Origin: an uncultured Alistipes sp.
GTDB lineage: Bacteria > Bacteroidota > Bacteroidia > Bacteroidales > Rikenellaceae
Direction of reading: 5' to 3'
DNA length: 64,000 bases
Assembly (NCBI GenBank): GCA_947591475.1
Contig: CANQDE010000004.1
Location: 176,330 to 240,329, forward strand
In this document: in pieces, positions 1 to 8,771 of the stretch
Layout of the letters: every line of letters begins with the position of its first letter
How positions within the stretch are numbered: the first letter of the stretch is position 1
Position numbers and translations under genes: made by a program
Notes under the pieces: generated by a model
Told to the model about the DNA's origin: nothing
What the model saw: the letters and a program-made list of their open reading frames with translations, nothing else
Databases searched by the model: none

Positions 1-113
1 GCAATCTCCGAATCGATCGGATGCCCCTTGAAAATCAACGTAAGGGAGAGCCCGACGACGAACAGTGCGACGGCGCCGACCGAAAACAACAAGACGATGA
101 ACCACGTGGGCAT
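1..113 (-). CDS. small membrane protein, N-terminal part only
   Basis: The reverse strand opens an ATG at base 113 and stays open for 37 codons to the window edge. The peptide starts MPTWFIVLLFSV and holds one hydrophobic helix of about 22 residues (5-27) followed by a short charged stretch (FKGHPIDSE), as expected for a single-span inner-membrane protein. It is transcribed divergently from trkA, with 127 bases between the two start codons. I do not recognise the family and the rest of the gene lies outside the window, so no function is proposed. Confidence 0.55.
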   Translation of the reverse strand, partial: MPTWFIVLLFSVGAVALFVVGLSLTLIFKGHPIDSEI

Positions 114-134
114 GGACGATTCTCGATTGAAAAT

Positions 135-165
135 TTGGGCATTCTCCGGCAAATTTATACATTTG
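135..165 (+). promoter_or_regulatory. Bacteroidota-type promoter for the trkA operon
   Basis: TTG at 135-137, a 20-base spacer, then TACATTTG at 158-165, matching the phylum consensus TTG-N19-20-TAnnTTTG. It implies a leader of about 70 bases before the trkA ATG at 241. Confidence 0.65.
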
Positions 166-240
166 TAAGGGAATTTGCAAACGCCTCGTCCGTTTCTTGC
201 CGGAGGAGCGCCGCTGCTATGTAATGGAACGAATCGAATC

Positions 241-1581
241 ATGAAAATCGTCATTGCCGGAGCCGGCGAAATGGGCAGTCATCTGGCCCGCATGCTGAGC
301 GGTAACGGCCACGAAATCAACATCATCGATCCCGATGGAAAACTGCTCGCCGAGGTGGGCAGTCTGGCCGATGTCGTCTCCGTCGAGGGCGATTCGACCG
401 CGTTCGGAGTGCTGCGGAAGGCGTCGGTCCGCAAATGCGACCTCTTCATCGCCGTCAACCACGAGGAAAACGACAACATCGTCGCCGCTATGATGGCCAA
501 GAAGTTGGGCGCCCGCAAGTCGATTGCCCGCATCGACAACAACGAATACTTGGAACCCAACAACAAGGAGATATTCATCGACATGGGCATCGACTATCTG
601 TTCTATCCCGAGAAGGTCGCGGCCAACGAGGTCATCAATCTGTTGGGCCATACGTCGACCACCGAATACGTCGATTTTTCGAGTGGCAAACTCTCGCTGG
701 TGGTCTTCCGTTTGGAGGCTTCGTCGCCGCTGGTCGGGACATTGCTGACGGGCTTCGACGAGGAGCAGGCCCAGTTGAATTTCCGCACCGTGGCCATCAC
801 GCGCGGCGGACAGACCATCATCCCGCGGCGCGAGGAGCATCTGATGGAGGGCGATGTGATCTACGTCATTACCTGTCAAGACACCCTGCACGAAGTGCTG
901 GAGCTGTCGGGGCAGACCAATGTCGAGGTCAAGAACATGATGATTCTGGGCGGTTCGCGCATCGGCATCCGCATCGCTACGGAGTTGCAGGACGAAGTGA
1001 ATATCAAGCTGGTAGAGTACAACCAAGAAAAGGCCTACCGGCTGGCCGAACTGCTCGAAAAGACGTTGATTATCAACGAGGACGGCCGCAATACGGAGGT
1101 GATGCTCGAGGAGGGCCTTCCGAACATGGACGCCTTCGTGGCCGTAACGGGCCGCAGCGAGACCAACATCCTCGCGGCGATGTTAGCGAAACGCATGGGG
1201 GTGAAGAAGGTGATTGCCGAGGTCGAAAACCTCAATTACATCGACTTGGCGGAGTCGATCGGCATCGACACCATCATCAACAAGAAATTGGTTACGGCGT
1301 CGAACATCTTCCGGTTTACCATGTCGACCGACGTGCAGGCCATCAAGTGCCTGACGGGCAGCGATGCCGAAGTTTTAGAATTTATCGTAAAGCCCAATTC
1401 GCCGGCCACGAAGTGCCGCATCCGCGATTTGGGAATGCCCGAAGGGACGATCATCGGCGGCATCGTGCGGGGCGACAAGGTGTTCATTGCGGTGGACAAT
1501 ACGGAAATCAACGCCTACGATCGCGTGGTGGTCTTCGCCATGCCGGAATCGGTGGGCAAGGTGGGTTATTATTTCAATTAG
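241..1581 (+). CDS. trkA: Trk potassium uptake regulatory protein TrkA
   Basis: A 446-residue cytoplasmic protein with the TrkA layout: two RCK units, each a Rossmann NAD-binding domain plus a TrkA-C domain. The first nucleotide loop is GAGEMGSH (about residues 8-15) and the second unit begins around residue 230 with MMILGGSRIG. TrkA gates the TrkH potassium channel in response to nucleotides. The ATG at 241 is chosen over the longer frame from 175 because the Rossmann fold begins at once (MKIVIAGAG). No trkH lies beside it in this window, unlike many genomes where the pair is adjacent. It is first of four closely packed genes (9-base gap to the next) that are unrelated in function. Confidence 0.93.
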   Translation: MKIVIAGAGEMGSHLARMLSGNGHEINIIDPDGKLLAEVGSLADVVSVEGDSTAFGVLRKASVRKCDLFIAVNHEENDNIVAAMMAKKLGARKSIARIDNNEYLEPNNKEIFIDMGIDYLFYPEKVAANEVINLLGHTSTTEYVDFSSGKLSLVVFRLEASSPLVGTLLTGFDEEQAQLNFRTVAITRGGQTIIPRREEHLMEGDVIYVITCQDTLHEVLELSGQTNVEVKNMMILGGSRIGIRIATELQDEVNIKLVEYNQEKAYRLAELLEKTLIINEDGRNTEVMLEEGLPNMDAFVAVTGRSETNILAAMLAKRMGVKKVIAEVENLNYIDLAESIGIDTIINKKLVTASNIFRFTMSTDVQAIKCLTGSDAEVLEFIVKPNSPATKCRIRDLGMPEGTIIGGIVRGDKVFIAVDNTEINAYDRVVVFAMPESVGKVGYYFN

Positions 1582-1590
1582 GAGCAGGCG

Positions 1591-3048
1591 ATGTCTCTAC
1601 GAAACAGTATATTACGGGCCTTCTTCGCGCCTCGGCTGCGGGCCGTCGACCGCTTCCGGCGCTATCCTGCCGAAATGCAGGAACGGATGTTGCGGAAGTT
1701 ATTGCGGCGCGGTGCGCAGACCGATTTCGGTCGGCAGTACGACCTGCGGTCGGTGCACACGGTCGAGCAGTTCCAGTCGCGGGTCGACACGTTCGATTAC
1801 GACACGTTCAAGCCCTATATCGAACGGATGAAGGCGGGCGAACGCGACGTTACGGCATCCGGTCGGGTGCGGCTTTTCGCCCGATCGTCGGGCACGACGT
1901 CCGACCGCAGCAAATACATTCCTGTAACGCGCGAATCGGTTCTGTGGAACCATACGCTCGGCATGCGCGACGTCGCCACGCTCTTCGCCGCCAATCATCC
2001 CGATACGCAGGTCTTCGACGGTAAGACGCTGACCCTCGGCGGGTCGTGCTGCATGGAGAACGGTTATCTCGCCGGCGATTTGTCGGCCGTGTTGATCCGC
2101 GAAATGAACTTCTGGAGCGGCTGGTTCCGTGCGCCGCGCACCGAAACGGCCGTCATCCCCGATTTCCACGAAAAGGCCGACGCCATCTGCCGCGAATGCG
2201 TGGGCGAGCACATCACCTCGTTTGCGGGGGTTCCGTCGTGGAATCTGGCGTTGATGCGGCGCGTGCTGGAGTACACCGGCAAACGTCATCTGTTGGAGGT
2301 GTGGCCCGACCTGTGTCTGTTCGCGCACGGCGGCGTGGAGTTCGCGCCTTACCGGAGTTCGTTCGAAGAGTTGATTCCTTCGGAGAGGATGAATTACATG
2401 GAGACTTACAATGCCTCGGAGGGATTTTTCGCCTTGGCCGACGATCCGTCGCGCAGCGACATGCTGCTGATGCTCGATTACGGAACGTTTTACGAGTTCC
2501 GCGACGGCGACCGCATCGTCCCGCTCGAAGGGGTCGAGTGCGGTCGAGCCTACGCGATGCTCATCACCTCGAACAACGGCCTGTGGCGTTATGAAATCGG
2601 CGATCGGGTGGAGTTCACCTCGACGAATCCCTACCGGATTCGTTTCGCCGGTCGCACACGGCAGTATATCAATGTTTTCGGCGAGGAGTTGATCGTCGAT
2701 AACGCCGATCGGGCGTTGGTTGAAGCGTGCCATGCGACGGGTGCCCGCGTGAGCGAATACAGCGTGGCGCCGTGCTACATGTCGCTGCAGCATCGGGGAG
2801 CGCACGAGTGGTTCGTGGAGTTCGAGCAGGAGCCCGAAAGCCGCGAACGGTTCGCCGAGGAGCTCGACCGCGCGTTGCGGGCCGTCAATTCAGACTACGA
2901 CGCGAAGCGCGAAACGACGCTCGAACGCCAGCATCTGACGGTGCTTCCGTCGGGTACGTTCCTGCAATGGATGCGCGACCATCGGAAGAACAAGGTGCCG
3001 CGGTTGGTCAACGACCGGCACGTGGCGGAGCAGCTGAAAACGGAATAA
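1591..3048 (+). CDS. GH3 auxin-responsive promoter family protein (acyl-adenylating enzyme)
   Basis: A 485-residue member of the GH3 family, adenylate-forming enzymes that in plants conjugate acyl acids to amino acids. Bacterial members are common in Bacteroidota but their substrates are unknown. The phosphate-binding motif SSGTTSDRSKYIP lies near residue 96. A second motif, YNASEGFFA, lies near residue 273, followed by the C-terminal GRTRQYINVFGEEL hinge. Length is normal for bacterial members. It starts 9 bases after trkA and ends 11 bases before the kinase gene, so it is co-transcribed with them. The family call is firm; the reaction in this organism is not known. Confidence 0.9.
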   Translation: MSLRNSILRAFFAPRLRAVDRFRRYPAEMQERMLRKLLRRGAQTDFGRQYDLRSVHTVEQFQSRVDTFDYDTFKPYIERMKAGERDVTASGRVRLFARSSGTTSDRSKYIPVTRESVLWNHTLGMRDVATLFAANHPDTQVFDGKTLTLGGSCCMENGYLAGDLSAVLIREMNFWSGWFRAPRTETAVIPDFHEKADAICRECVGEHITSFAGVPSWNLALMRRVLEYTGKRHLLEVWPDLCLFAHGGVEFAPYRSSFEELIPSERMNYMETYNASEGFFALADDPSRSDMLLMLDYGTFYEFRDGDRIVPLEGVECGRAYAMLITSNNGLWRYEIGDRVEFTSTNPYRIRFAGRTRQYINVFGEELIVDNADRALVEACHATGARVSEYSVAPCYMSLQHRGAHEWFVEFEQEPESRERFAEELDRALRAVNSDYDAKRETTLERQHLTVLPSGTFLQWMRDHRKNKVPRLVNDRHVAEQLKTE

Positions 3049-3059
3049 AACTTACAACT

Positions 3060-3698
3060 ATGTATATAGCCATAGCAGGAAATATCGGAAGCGGCAAGAC
3101 GACGCTCACGCAGATGTTGACGGAGCGTTATCATGCCAAAGCCTATCTCGAAGAGGTGGACAATCCCTACATCGGCGATTTCTACGAGGATATGAAGCGT
3201 TGGGCGTTCAATCTGCAAATCTGCTTCCTCGGCAGCCGCATCCAGCAGACGATGGATATGCTGCGCGAAAATTCGTCGGGATATATCTTCCAAGACCGGA
3301 CCATCTACGAGGATGCCCATATCTTTGCGGGTAATCTGCACGAAATGGGGTTGATGTCGGGCCGCGACTTCGAGACCTACATGAAGTTGTTCCGGCTGTT
3401 CACCACCGTGATTCCGCAACCCGACCTGTTGATCTATCTGAAAGCGGATGTTCCGACCCTCATCCACCAAATTCGCAAGCGGGGCCGAGAATACGAGATG
3501 AATATCGACGAGAATTACCTCCGGCGTCTGAACGGCAAGTACAACGACTGGATCGAACACGGTTATCGGGGCGAAATGTTGGTCATCGACAAGGATCGCG
3601 AAGATTTCGTCGAGGATGCTTCGGTCTTCGAGCGCATCTGCGCGGCGGTCGACGAGCGCGAGACGAGATTGGCCGGATACAACCCTTCGTTGTTTTAA
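3060..3698 (+). CDS. deoxynucleoside kinase
   Basis: A 212-residue kinase of the dNK/dGK-dCK family, which phosphorylates deoxynucleosides with ATP in nucleotide salvage. The start MYIAIAGNIGSGKTTL contains the P-loop GNIGSGKTT at residues 7-15. QDRTIYEDAHIF near residue 80 is the DRS-like substrate/catalytic motif, and RKRGREYE near residue 140 is the arginine-rich lid. The ATG at 3060 lies 11 bases after the GH3 stop; a longer reading from 2727 runs inside the GH3 gene and is not credible. Which deoxynucleosides are used cannot be read from sequence. Confidence 0.92.
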   Translation: MYIAIAGNIGSGKTTLTQMLTERYHAKAYLEEVDNPYIGDFYEDMKRWAFNLQICFLGSRIQQTMDMLRENSSGYIFQDRTIYEDAHIFAGNLHEMGLMSGRDFETYMKLFRLFTTVIPQPDLLIYLKADVPTLIHQIRKRGREYEMNIDENYLRRLNGKYNDWIEHGYRGEMLVIDKDREDFVEDASVFERICAAVDERETRLAGYNPSLF

Positions 3699-3710
3699 TC
3701 ATCGGGCGGA

Positions 3711-5123
3711 GTGCTGCCGGAACGGTTCATAGAGCGCGTGTCGTGCGATTTGGGCGAAGCGGAGGGGCGGGCCTTGTGCGAGGCGCTCGATACGCCGTCG
3801 CCCGTCGCCGTGCGGCTGCATCCGACGAAGGTCGGGACGGCGTGCGGCTTGCTGAACGAACTATCGGCGAGTTTGCCGGCGTTGACGTTCGACCGGCCCA
3901 TTCCGTGGTCGCCGCAAGGCTGGTACTTGACCGAACGGCCTTCGTTCACGTTCGATACCGATTTCCATGCCGGAGCCTATTACGTGCAGGAACCGTCGTC
4001 GCAGTTGGTGGGCCATCTGTTGCGGAACGTCGAGACCCGAGGCGCTCGCATCTTGGATATGTGTGCCGCACCTGGCGGCAAGACGACGCTTTATGCCTCG
4101 ATGGTCGGGGCTGACGGGTTAGTTGTTGCCAATGAAATCGACCGGCGGCGGGCCGCTGTACTGGCCGACAATGTGCGGAAGTGGGGCACGGGCAATGTGG
4201 CCGTAACGGTTTGCGAACCGCGTTCGTTGGGCGACTGCGAAGGATGGTTCGACGTGGTGGCTGTGGACGCTCCTTGCTCGGGTGAGGGGATGTTCCGCAA
4301 AGACCCCGATGCCCGTGCGGAATGGAGCGAAGCCAACGTGCATCTGTGCGCCCGTCGGCAGGACGAAATTTTGCGGGAGGCGTGGCGAGCGTTGTGGCCC
4401 GGTGGCACGTTGATTTACAGCACCTGCACGTTCAACCGCGAGGAGGACGAGGGCTCGTTGGAGCGGATGCTCGCATGGGCGGGCGATGAAGCGGAACCGT
4501 CGGACGAAGTGCCGGTCGATGCGGCTTGGGGCATCGTTTGCGGCACGGTCGGGCCTTTCCGGACCTATCGGTTTTATCCGCATCGGGCGTGCGGCGAGGG
4601 GTTTTTCGCCGCTGTGGCCCGCAAGGCTGGGCCTGCGGAGGGGATAAGGCGGAACCGGCTATCGAAATCGAAAGCGCGACGGTCGGTCGTCGCTTCGGCC
4701 GACCGGCAGGCGACGGCCGAAGCGGCCCGTTGGCTGCTGGAACCCGAACGGATGCAGTTCGTGATGGCCGCCGATACGCTCTATGCGTGGTACGGCCCGC
4801 AAGCCGAGACGGTGCGGATGCTGTCGGAACGGGTGCCGGTCATTTACTCGGGTGTTGCGCTGGGGCAGCTCTTCAAAGGTCGGCTGAAACCCGATCCTGC
4901 ACTGGCTTTCTGTACGGAGCTGAATCGGGCGGCGCTCCCGATTGCGGAATTGAATGCGGAACAGGCCCTGCGCTATCTGCGGCGGCAGGAGGTCGAAGCG
5001 TCGGCGTTCGTCGAAGGGATGAATTTGGTGTGCGCTCGCGGGCGGGCCTTGGGGTTTGCCAAGCGAATCGGTGCGCGTGTGAATAATTTGTACCCAGCAT
5101 CGCTCCGAATTATTACTAATTAG
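3711..5123 (+). CDS. rsmF: rRNA m5C methyltransferase, RsmF/NOL1-NOP2-Sun family
   Basis: A 470-residue RNA cytosine-5 methyltransferase. SAM motif I DMCAAPGGKTTLYASM sits near residue 117. The two catalytic cysteines are in PCSGEGMFRKD (near 191) and STCTFNREEDEG (near 243). The C-terminal half carries the extra RNA-binding region typical of RsmF, which methylates 16S rRNA near the decoding site. The start is GTG at 3711, 12 bases after the kinase stop; no ATG is available before the conserved region. It ends the four-gene operon. The exact target base is inferred from the family. Confidence 0.88.
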   Translation: MLPERFIERVSCDLGEAEGRALCEALDTPSPVAVRLHPTKVGTACGLLNELSASLPALTFDRPIPWSPQGWYLTERPSFTFDTDFHAGAYYVQEPSSQLVGHLLRNVETRGARILDMCAAPGGKTTLYASMVGADGLVVANEIDRRRAAVLADNVRKWGTGNVAVTVCEPRSLGDCEGWFDVVAVDAPCSGEGMFRKDPDARAEWSEANVHLCARRQDEILREAWRALWPGGTLIYSTCTFNREEDEGSLERMLAWAGDEAEPSDEVPVDAAWGIVCGTVGPFRTYRFYPHRACGEGFFAAVARKAGPAEGIRRNRLSKSKARRSVVASADRQATAEAARWLLEPERMQFVMAADTLYAWYGPQAETVRMLSERVPVIYSGVALGQLFKGRLKPDPALAFCTELNRAALPIAELNAEQALRYLRRQEVEASAFVEGMNLVCARGRALGFAKRIGARVNNLYPASLRIITN

Positions 5124-5181
5124 CTTGAGAAGGGTCTTTTTGTCGGGTTATGGAGTTGACTATGGAAGAAAACGGGCCGAT

Positions 5182-5355
5182 CCGTGCCAGTTAATAAAAA
5201 GGCGATTATATACAAAATTACACGAACGGTAATCCAAAACCGTAAGACCTTGCGGGTTCCGCCCGAAGCCCCCGCCAAGGCGGGGGTTTAGGGGGGGGTC
5301 AAATCTGCAAACGCGGCGAAGCCGCGAGCGGCACGACCGGCGACAATGTAAATAC
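5182..5355 (+). repeat. dispersed palindromic repeat A, copy 1, with CCAGTTAATAA motif
   Basis: The 281-base gap between rsmF and the MerR gene is mostly repeat. CCGTGCCAGTTAATAAA at 5182-5198 recurs at the edges of the family B repeats. From about 5225 runs repeat A: a hairpin with arms CCCCCGCC and GGCGGGGG around 5270-5287, a G8 run at 5291-5298, the phrase TCAAATCTGCAAACGCGGC, a second hairpin GCGGCgaaGCCGC, and the tail AATGTAAATACATTCGCC. Two more copies lie at about 27325-27440 and, inverted, at about 45065-45185. No protein is encoded. Confidence 0.75.
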
Positions 5356-5404
5356 ATTCGCCAACTCGATTCGGTGTAAATGGTATATTGTTACCAATAA
5401 GAAA

Positions 5405-6052
5405 ATGGAAAAGATGTTTTATACGATGGGCGAGGTGGCCGAGATGTTCGATGTCAATCAGTCGTTGATTCGGCATTGGGAGAGACAGTTCGACGTGCTG
5501 CGCCCCAAACGCAACAAAAAGGGCAATCGGCTCTTTTCGCCGCAGGATGTCGAACGGTTGAAGGTCATCTATCATTTGGTCAAGGAGCGCGGCATGACGC
5601 TCGACGGGGCCCGTAAGGCATTGCGCCGGCATCGGGCTGACGAGGGTGTCCCGCGCGAGGTCGAGTTGATGGAGCGGTTGCAGCGGATTCGGTCGTTGTT
5701 GGTCGAGGTGCGGGAGGAGCTCAAGGAGGGCCCCGTCGGCGCTTATACGGAGCGGGTGGCCGATGTTCCGGAGGAGGTCGAATCGCATTCGGCGGCCGTT
5801 GCCGAGGAGCGTGCAGTTGAGGAACCCGCTGTCGAAAAGGCTGCCGTCGAAGAAGAAGTTCTTGCTGTGCCGGAGGCCGTGCGGACTGTGCCTTCGGTGG
5901 TTGAAGAAGAACCGGCGGCAAATCCGGCTTCCGAAACGGAATCGGCACAGCAGCAACAGCAAGCAGCCCGTCCGAATCGGAAATTGCGTCGCCGGAAAGA
6001 CGATGACGACAACAACGAATTGTTTGCTTTTTACGAGCAGTCGCTATTCTGA
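5405..6052 (+). CDS. MerR-family transcriptional regulator
   Basis: A 215-residue DNA-binding protein. Residues 1-75 form a MerR winged helix-turn-helix (YTMGEVAEMFDVNQSLIRHWE, then the wing KRNKKGNRLFSPQDVERL). A short helical region follows, then from about residue 110 an acidic, Glu/Val/Ala-rich low-complexity tail with a Gln run and a final basic patch (RKLRRRKDDDDNN). The MerR ligand-binding cysteines are absent, so this is not a metal sensor of the classical type. Close relatives are usual in Bacteroidota and mostly uncharacterised. No target operator was identified. Confidence 0.85.
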   Translation: MEKMFYTMGEVAEMFDVNQSLIRHWERQFDVLRPKRNKKGNRLFSPQDVERLKVIYHLVKERGMTLDGARKALRRHRADEGVPREVELMERLQRIRSLLVEVREELKEGPVGAYTERVADVPEEVESHSAAVAEERAVEEPAVEKAAVEEEVLAVPEAVRTVPSVVEEEPAANPASETESAQQQQQAARPNRKLRRRKDDDDNNELFAFYEQSLF

Positions 6053-6131
6053 CGGAGCTCGTTGCGGACAGTTTGCGAACCCTCGACCCGACGTCATCGA
6101 AAAGCGGACTCGCTAATTCGATAAGATATAA

Positions 6132-6416
6132 ATGGTGTATGTGGTAAATATGTCATCTATTTCAAAAAATATATTCGGCATATACTCAAGCACATTTTAT
6201 CAATGTGTGGTAGTCATTAGTTTGATTGTAGCCATTTGCTATACGATATGGGAAATATACACAGGCTTATTCAACGGTAAAAAAGCAATAATAGACATAT
6301 GGGCTTTAGTAACATGTCTAACCTATCTTATAGGAAAAAAGAATAAATATAAATACATGATAATGTGGATAGTGCTGTTTTCTCAGCTCATGTTGGCATT
6401 ATGTATTGTAAAATAA
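6132..6416 (+). CDS. small AT-rich hypothetical membrane protein
   Basis: A 94-residue reading frame with about three hydrophobic segments (roughly residues 24-45, 56-68 and 75-91) separated by short lysine-rich loops (NGKKA, GKKNKYK). I do not recognise it. Its base composition is clearly AT-richer than the genes on both sides, with many ATA/AAA/TTA codons, suggesting recent acquisition. An internal ATG at 6150 is a possible alternative start. It sits alone between the MerR gene and the Nif3-like gene. A real gene is likely because the frame is long for AT-rich DNA and encodes plausible helices, but no domain supports it. Confidence 0.5.
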   Translation: MVYVVNMSSISKNIFGIYSSTFYQCVVVISLIVAICYTIWEIYTGLFNGKKAIIDIWALVTCLTYLIGKKNKYKYMIMWIVLFSQLMLALCIVK

Positions 6417-6456
6417 AATATTGTAGGATATTCCCTAATAAAAATTCGATAATCGT

Positions 6457-7281
6457 ATGTTGATTCGCGAAATAGCCGCCGTGATCGAGGCGTTTGCGCC
6501 GCTCGCGTGGCAGGAGGATTACGACAATGCGGGATTGATCGTCGGTCGTCCCGAAGATGAGGTGCATGCCGCCTTGCTGGCCGTGGACGTTACAGAGGAG
6601 GTACTCGACGAAGCCGAAGCGGAAGGGTGCGATTTGGTGATTACGCATCATCCGATCGTCTTCCGCGCGTTGAAACGGTTCAATTCGGCCGATTACGTGC
6701 AGCGGTGCGTCGAGCGGGCCATCCGGCGCGGAATTGCGCTCTATGCCTGCCACACGAACCTCGACAGCGCGCCGCACGGCATGAGCTGGCAGCTGGCTGA
6801 ATCGTTGGAAATCGGGGAGTTGTGCGTGTTGCAGCCGGCCGAACGGTTGCAGCTTGCGGCGTGCGGTTCGTGGGCGGACGGCATCGGTGCCGAAGTGGGG
6901 TTCGGCGTGGTCGGAAATTTGCCCGAACCGGTTGCGACGATGGATTTCATGCGCCGGATGCAACGGCTGTTGGAGGTACGGTGTGTGCGGTACAGCGACC
7001 TCGTTCGTCCGGAGGTGCGGCGCGTGGCGGTCTGCACGGGGGCGGGCGCTTCGCTGATCGGCGATGCCCGGCGCGCGGGTGCCGATCTATACGTAACGGC
7101 CGACCTGAAATACAACGACTTCATGACCCCCGACAAAGCCCTCGTCGTGGCGGACATCGGCCATTTCGAGAGCGAATATTGTGCAATTCGGCTATTGTTT
7201 GCCGTTTTATCGAAAAAATTGCTTAACTTTGCCATTCGCAAGAGCGAGTGCTCGCGCAATCCCGTAAATTATTTGGTGTAA
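6457..7281 (+). CDS. Nif3-like dinuclear metal centre protein
   Basis: A 274-residue NIF3/DUF34 protein, a conserved family with a two-metal site whose cellular role is debated (proposed GTP cyclohydrolase I-like or damage-repair functions). Visible metal-site motifs are ITHHPIVF near residue 67, ACHTNLDSA near 100 and the late GHFESE near 238. The end KSECSRNPVNYL matches the usual C-terminus, so the gene is complete. It is the short form, without the extra central domain some Bacteroidota members carry. Its 3' end contains a likely promoter for the zinc-ribbon gene that follows 25 bases later, and the two are commonly neighbours. Confidence 0.9.
   Translation: MLIREIAAVIEAFAPLAWQEDYDNAGLIVGRPEDEVHAALLAVDVTEEVLDEAEAEGCDLVITHHPIVFRALKRFNSADYVQRCVERAIRRGIALYACHTNLDSAPHGMSWQLAESLEIGELCVLQPAERLQLAACGSWADGIGAEVGFGVVGNLPEPVATMDFMRRMQRLLEVRCVRYSDLVRPEVRRVAVCTGAGASLIGDARRAGADLYVTADLKYNDFMTPDKALVVADIGHFESEYCAIRLLFAVLSKKLLNFAIRKSECSRNPVNYLV
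7199..7231 (+). promoter_or_regulatory. promoter inside the end of the Nif3-like gene
   Basis: TAACTTTG at 7224-7231 fits TAnnTTTG; TTG at 7199-7201 lies 22 bases upstream, a little longer than ideal. It would let the zinc-ribbon gene at 7307 be transcribed separately, with a leader of about 70 bases. Confidence 0.45.
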
Positions 7282-7306
7282 GTCTAATAAGGATTCGTAT
7301 CAGGAT

Positions 7307-8071
7307 ATGGCAACGCAAAAGAAGACCGCCGAGGTGGATTACTCCATGCAGGAGAAAATTTTGGCCCTCTATGAATTACAGAAAATCGACAGCCGGATCG
7401 ACGAGATCAACAAGGTGAAGGGCGAACTGCCGCTGGCCGTGCAGGGACTCGACGATGAACTGGCCGGACTCAAAGAGCGCACCGATAAGATCAACAAGGA
7501 GATCGAGGAACTCAATACGCTGACCAAACAACGCAAACGCGAGATCGACCAAGCTCGTATCATGATTGCCAATTACAAGGAGCAGCAGAACAACGTGCGC
7601 AACAATCGCGAGTACGATGCCATTTCGAAGGAGATCGAGTATCAGGAGCTGGAGATTTCGCTGGCCGAGAAGCGGTTGAAAGAGTATGCGGCGGCAATCA
7701 AGGCGAAGAAGGTGCAGCTGGAAGATACGGAACATATCATCGAAGAACGGCGGGCCGATTTGGAGGCGAAACGGCAGGAACTCGATGGCATCGAGGCCGA
7801 AACGGCTCCGCAGGTCGCCGAATTCGAGGCGCAGGCCGAGAAAGCCAAGGTGCGGATTGACGAACGTCTGCTGGTGGCTTACGAACGCATCCGTCATAAT
7901 TTCCGGAACGGGCTGGCCGTGGTTCCCATTCGTCGCGATGCGTGCGGCGGTTGCTACAACCATATTCCGCCGCAGCGTCAGGCCGATATTCGGCAGGGCA
8001 AGAAACTCATCGTCTGCGAATACTGCGGGCGCATTTTAGTCGATGACCCCGAGACGGTGGAGGAGGCTTAA
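7307..8071 (+). CDS. coiled-coil protein with C4-type zinc ribbon
   Basis: A 254-residue protein of the CdsZ/DUF164 type. Residues 15-180 are almost entirely charged heptad-like helix (coiled coil). The end carries a zinc ribbon with two cysteine pairs: CGGC near residue 206 and CEYC near 238, separated by HIPPQRQADIRQGKKLIV. In this family the coiled coil forms a hairpin and the ribbon is thought to bind nucleic acid or ribosome-associated partners; the biochemical role is open. It is followed by a strong terminator, so it ends the transcription unit that begins with the Nif3-like gene. Confidence 0.88.
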   Translation: MATQKKTAEVDYSMQEKILALYELQKIDSRIDEINKVKGELPLAVQGLDDELAGLKERTDKINKEIEELNTLTKQRKREIDQARIMIANYKEQQNNVRNNREYDAISKEIEYQELEISLAEKRLKEYAAAIKAKKVQLEDTEHIIEERRADLEAKRQELDGIEAETAPQVAEFEAQAEKAKVRIDERLLVAYERIRHNFRNGLAVVPIRRDACGGCYNHIPPQRQADIRQGKKLIVCEYCGRILVDDPETVEEA

Positions 8072-8110
8072 CGGAAAAGATGCGACCGGTAAGTGTGCCG
8101 GTCGGAAAAA

Positions 8111-8150
8111 CAAGGGGCTGTCTGCGATTCGTCGGGCAGCCCTTTTTGTT
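8111..8150 (+). terminator. intrinsic terminator after the zinc-ribbon gene
   Basis: GGGCTG at 8115-8120 pairs with CAGCCC at 8137-8142 and is followed by TTTTTGTT. It separates the zinc-ribbon gene from the GNAT gene. Confidence 0.75.
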
Positions 8151-8192
8151 CAAGATGAAAAGACCGTAAAACCAGCGAAAGAAAGATAAGGA

Positions 8193-8771
8193 ATGGAGCC
8201 GTTAATAAAAATCGTTCGGATTCGCTCCCGAGAGGAGACGAGTTGGCCGAAAGTATGGGAGATTTATCGTCAGGCGTTTCCGGAAAACGAACAATGGAAC
8301 GAAACCGCTTACGACAAGGCGTTCGACGATCCGTTGTTCGAGACCGATGCCGTTACGCTCGACGGCGCGGTCGTCGGCCTGTTGTTTCATTGGCAGGTCG
8401 GGGCCTATCGGTACATCGAACACTTCGCCGTCGCTACCGAAATGCGTGGCCGGAACATCGGCACGCAGACCTTGGCCGCGTTTTTCAAGTATGCCGGAGA
8501 ACGGGTCGTGTTGGAGATCGACCCGCCCGAAGATGCGGTTTCCATCCGGCGCCTGCATTTCTATGAACGGGCGGGATTTGTCGCCAATCCCGATTATGAA
8601 TACCTGCATCCTTGTTATCGTCCGCCTTTCGAGCCTTATCGGCTGGTCTTGTTGAGCCGTCCGCAGGCGCTCACGCACGAGGAGGCTCGACGCTTTGCGG
8701 ATTTCGTGCGCGAACGAATTCTAAGCCGATACTCGGAGAACGAGCATCCGGAACTGCCCGTAATCAGTTGA
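8193..8771 (+). CDS. GNAT family N-acetyltransferase
   Basis: A 192-residue acetyltransferase of the GNAT fold. The acetyl-CoA-binding segment MRGRNIGTQTL (near residue 87) matches the R/Q-x-x-G-x-G/A motif, and FYERAGF near residue 124 is the usual late GNAT motif. The substrate cannot be inferred. It converges on the RelA/SpoT gene and the two coding regions overlap by 8 bases at their stop codons (8764-8771), so there is no room for terminators between them. Confidence 0.85.
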   Translation: MEPLIKIVRIRSREETSWPKVWEIYRQAFPENEQWNETAYDKAFDDPLFETDAVTLDGAVVGLLFHWQVGAYRYIEHFAVATEMRGRNIGTQTLAAFFKYAGERVVLEIDPPEDAVSIRRLHFYERAGFVANPDYEYLHPCYRPPFEPYRLVLLSRPQALTHEEARRFADFVRERILSRYSENEHPELPVIS

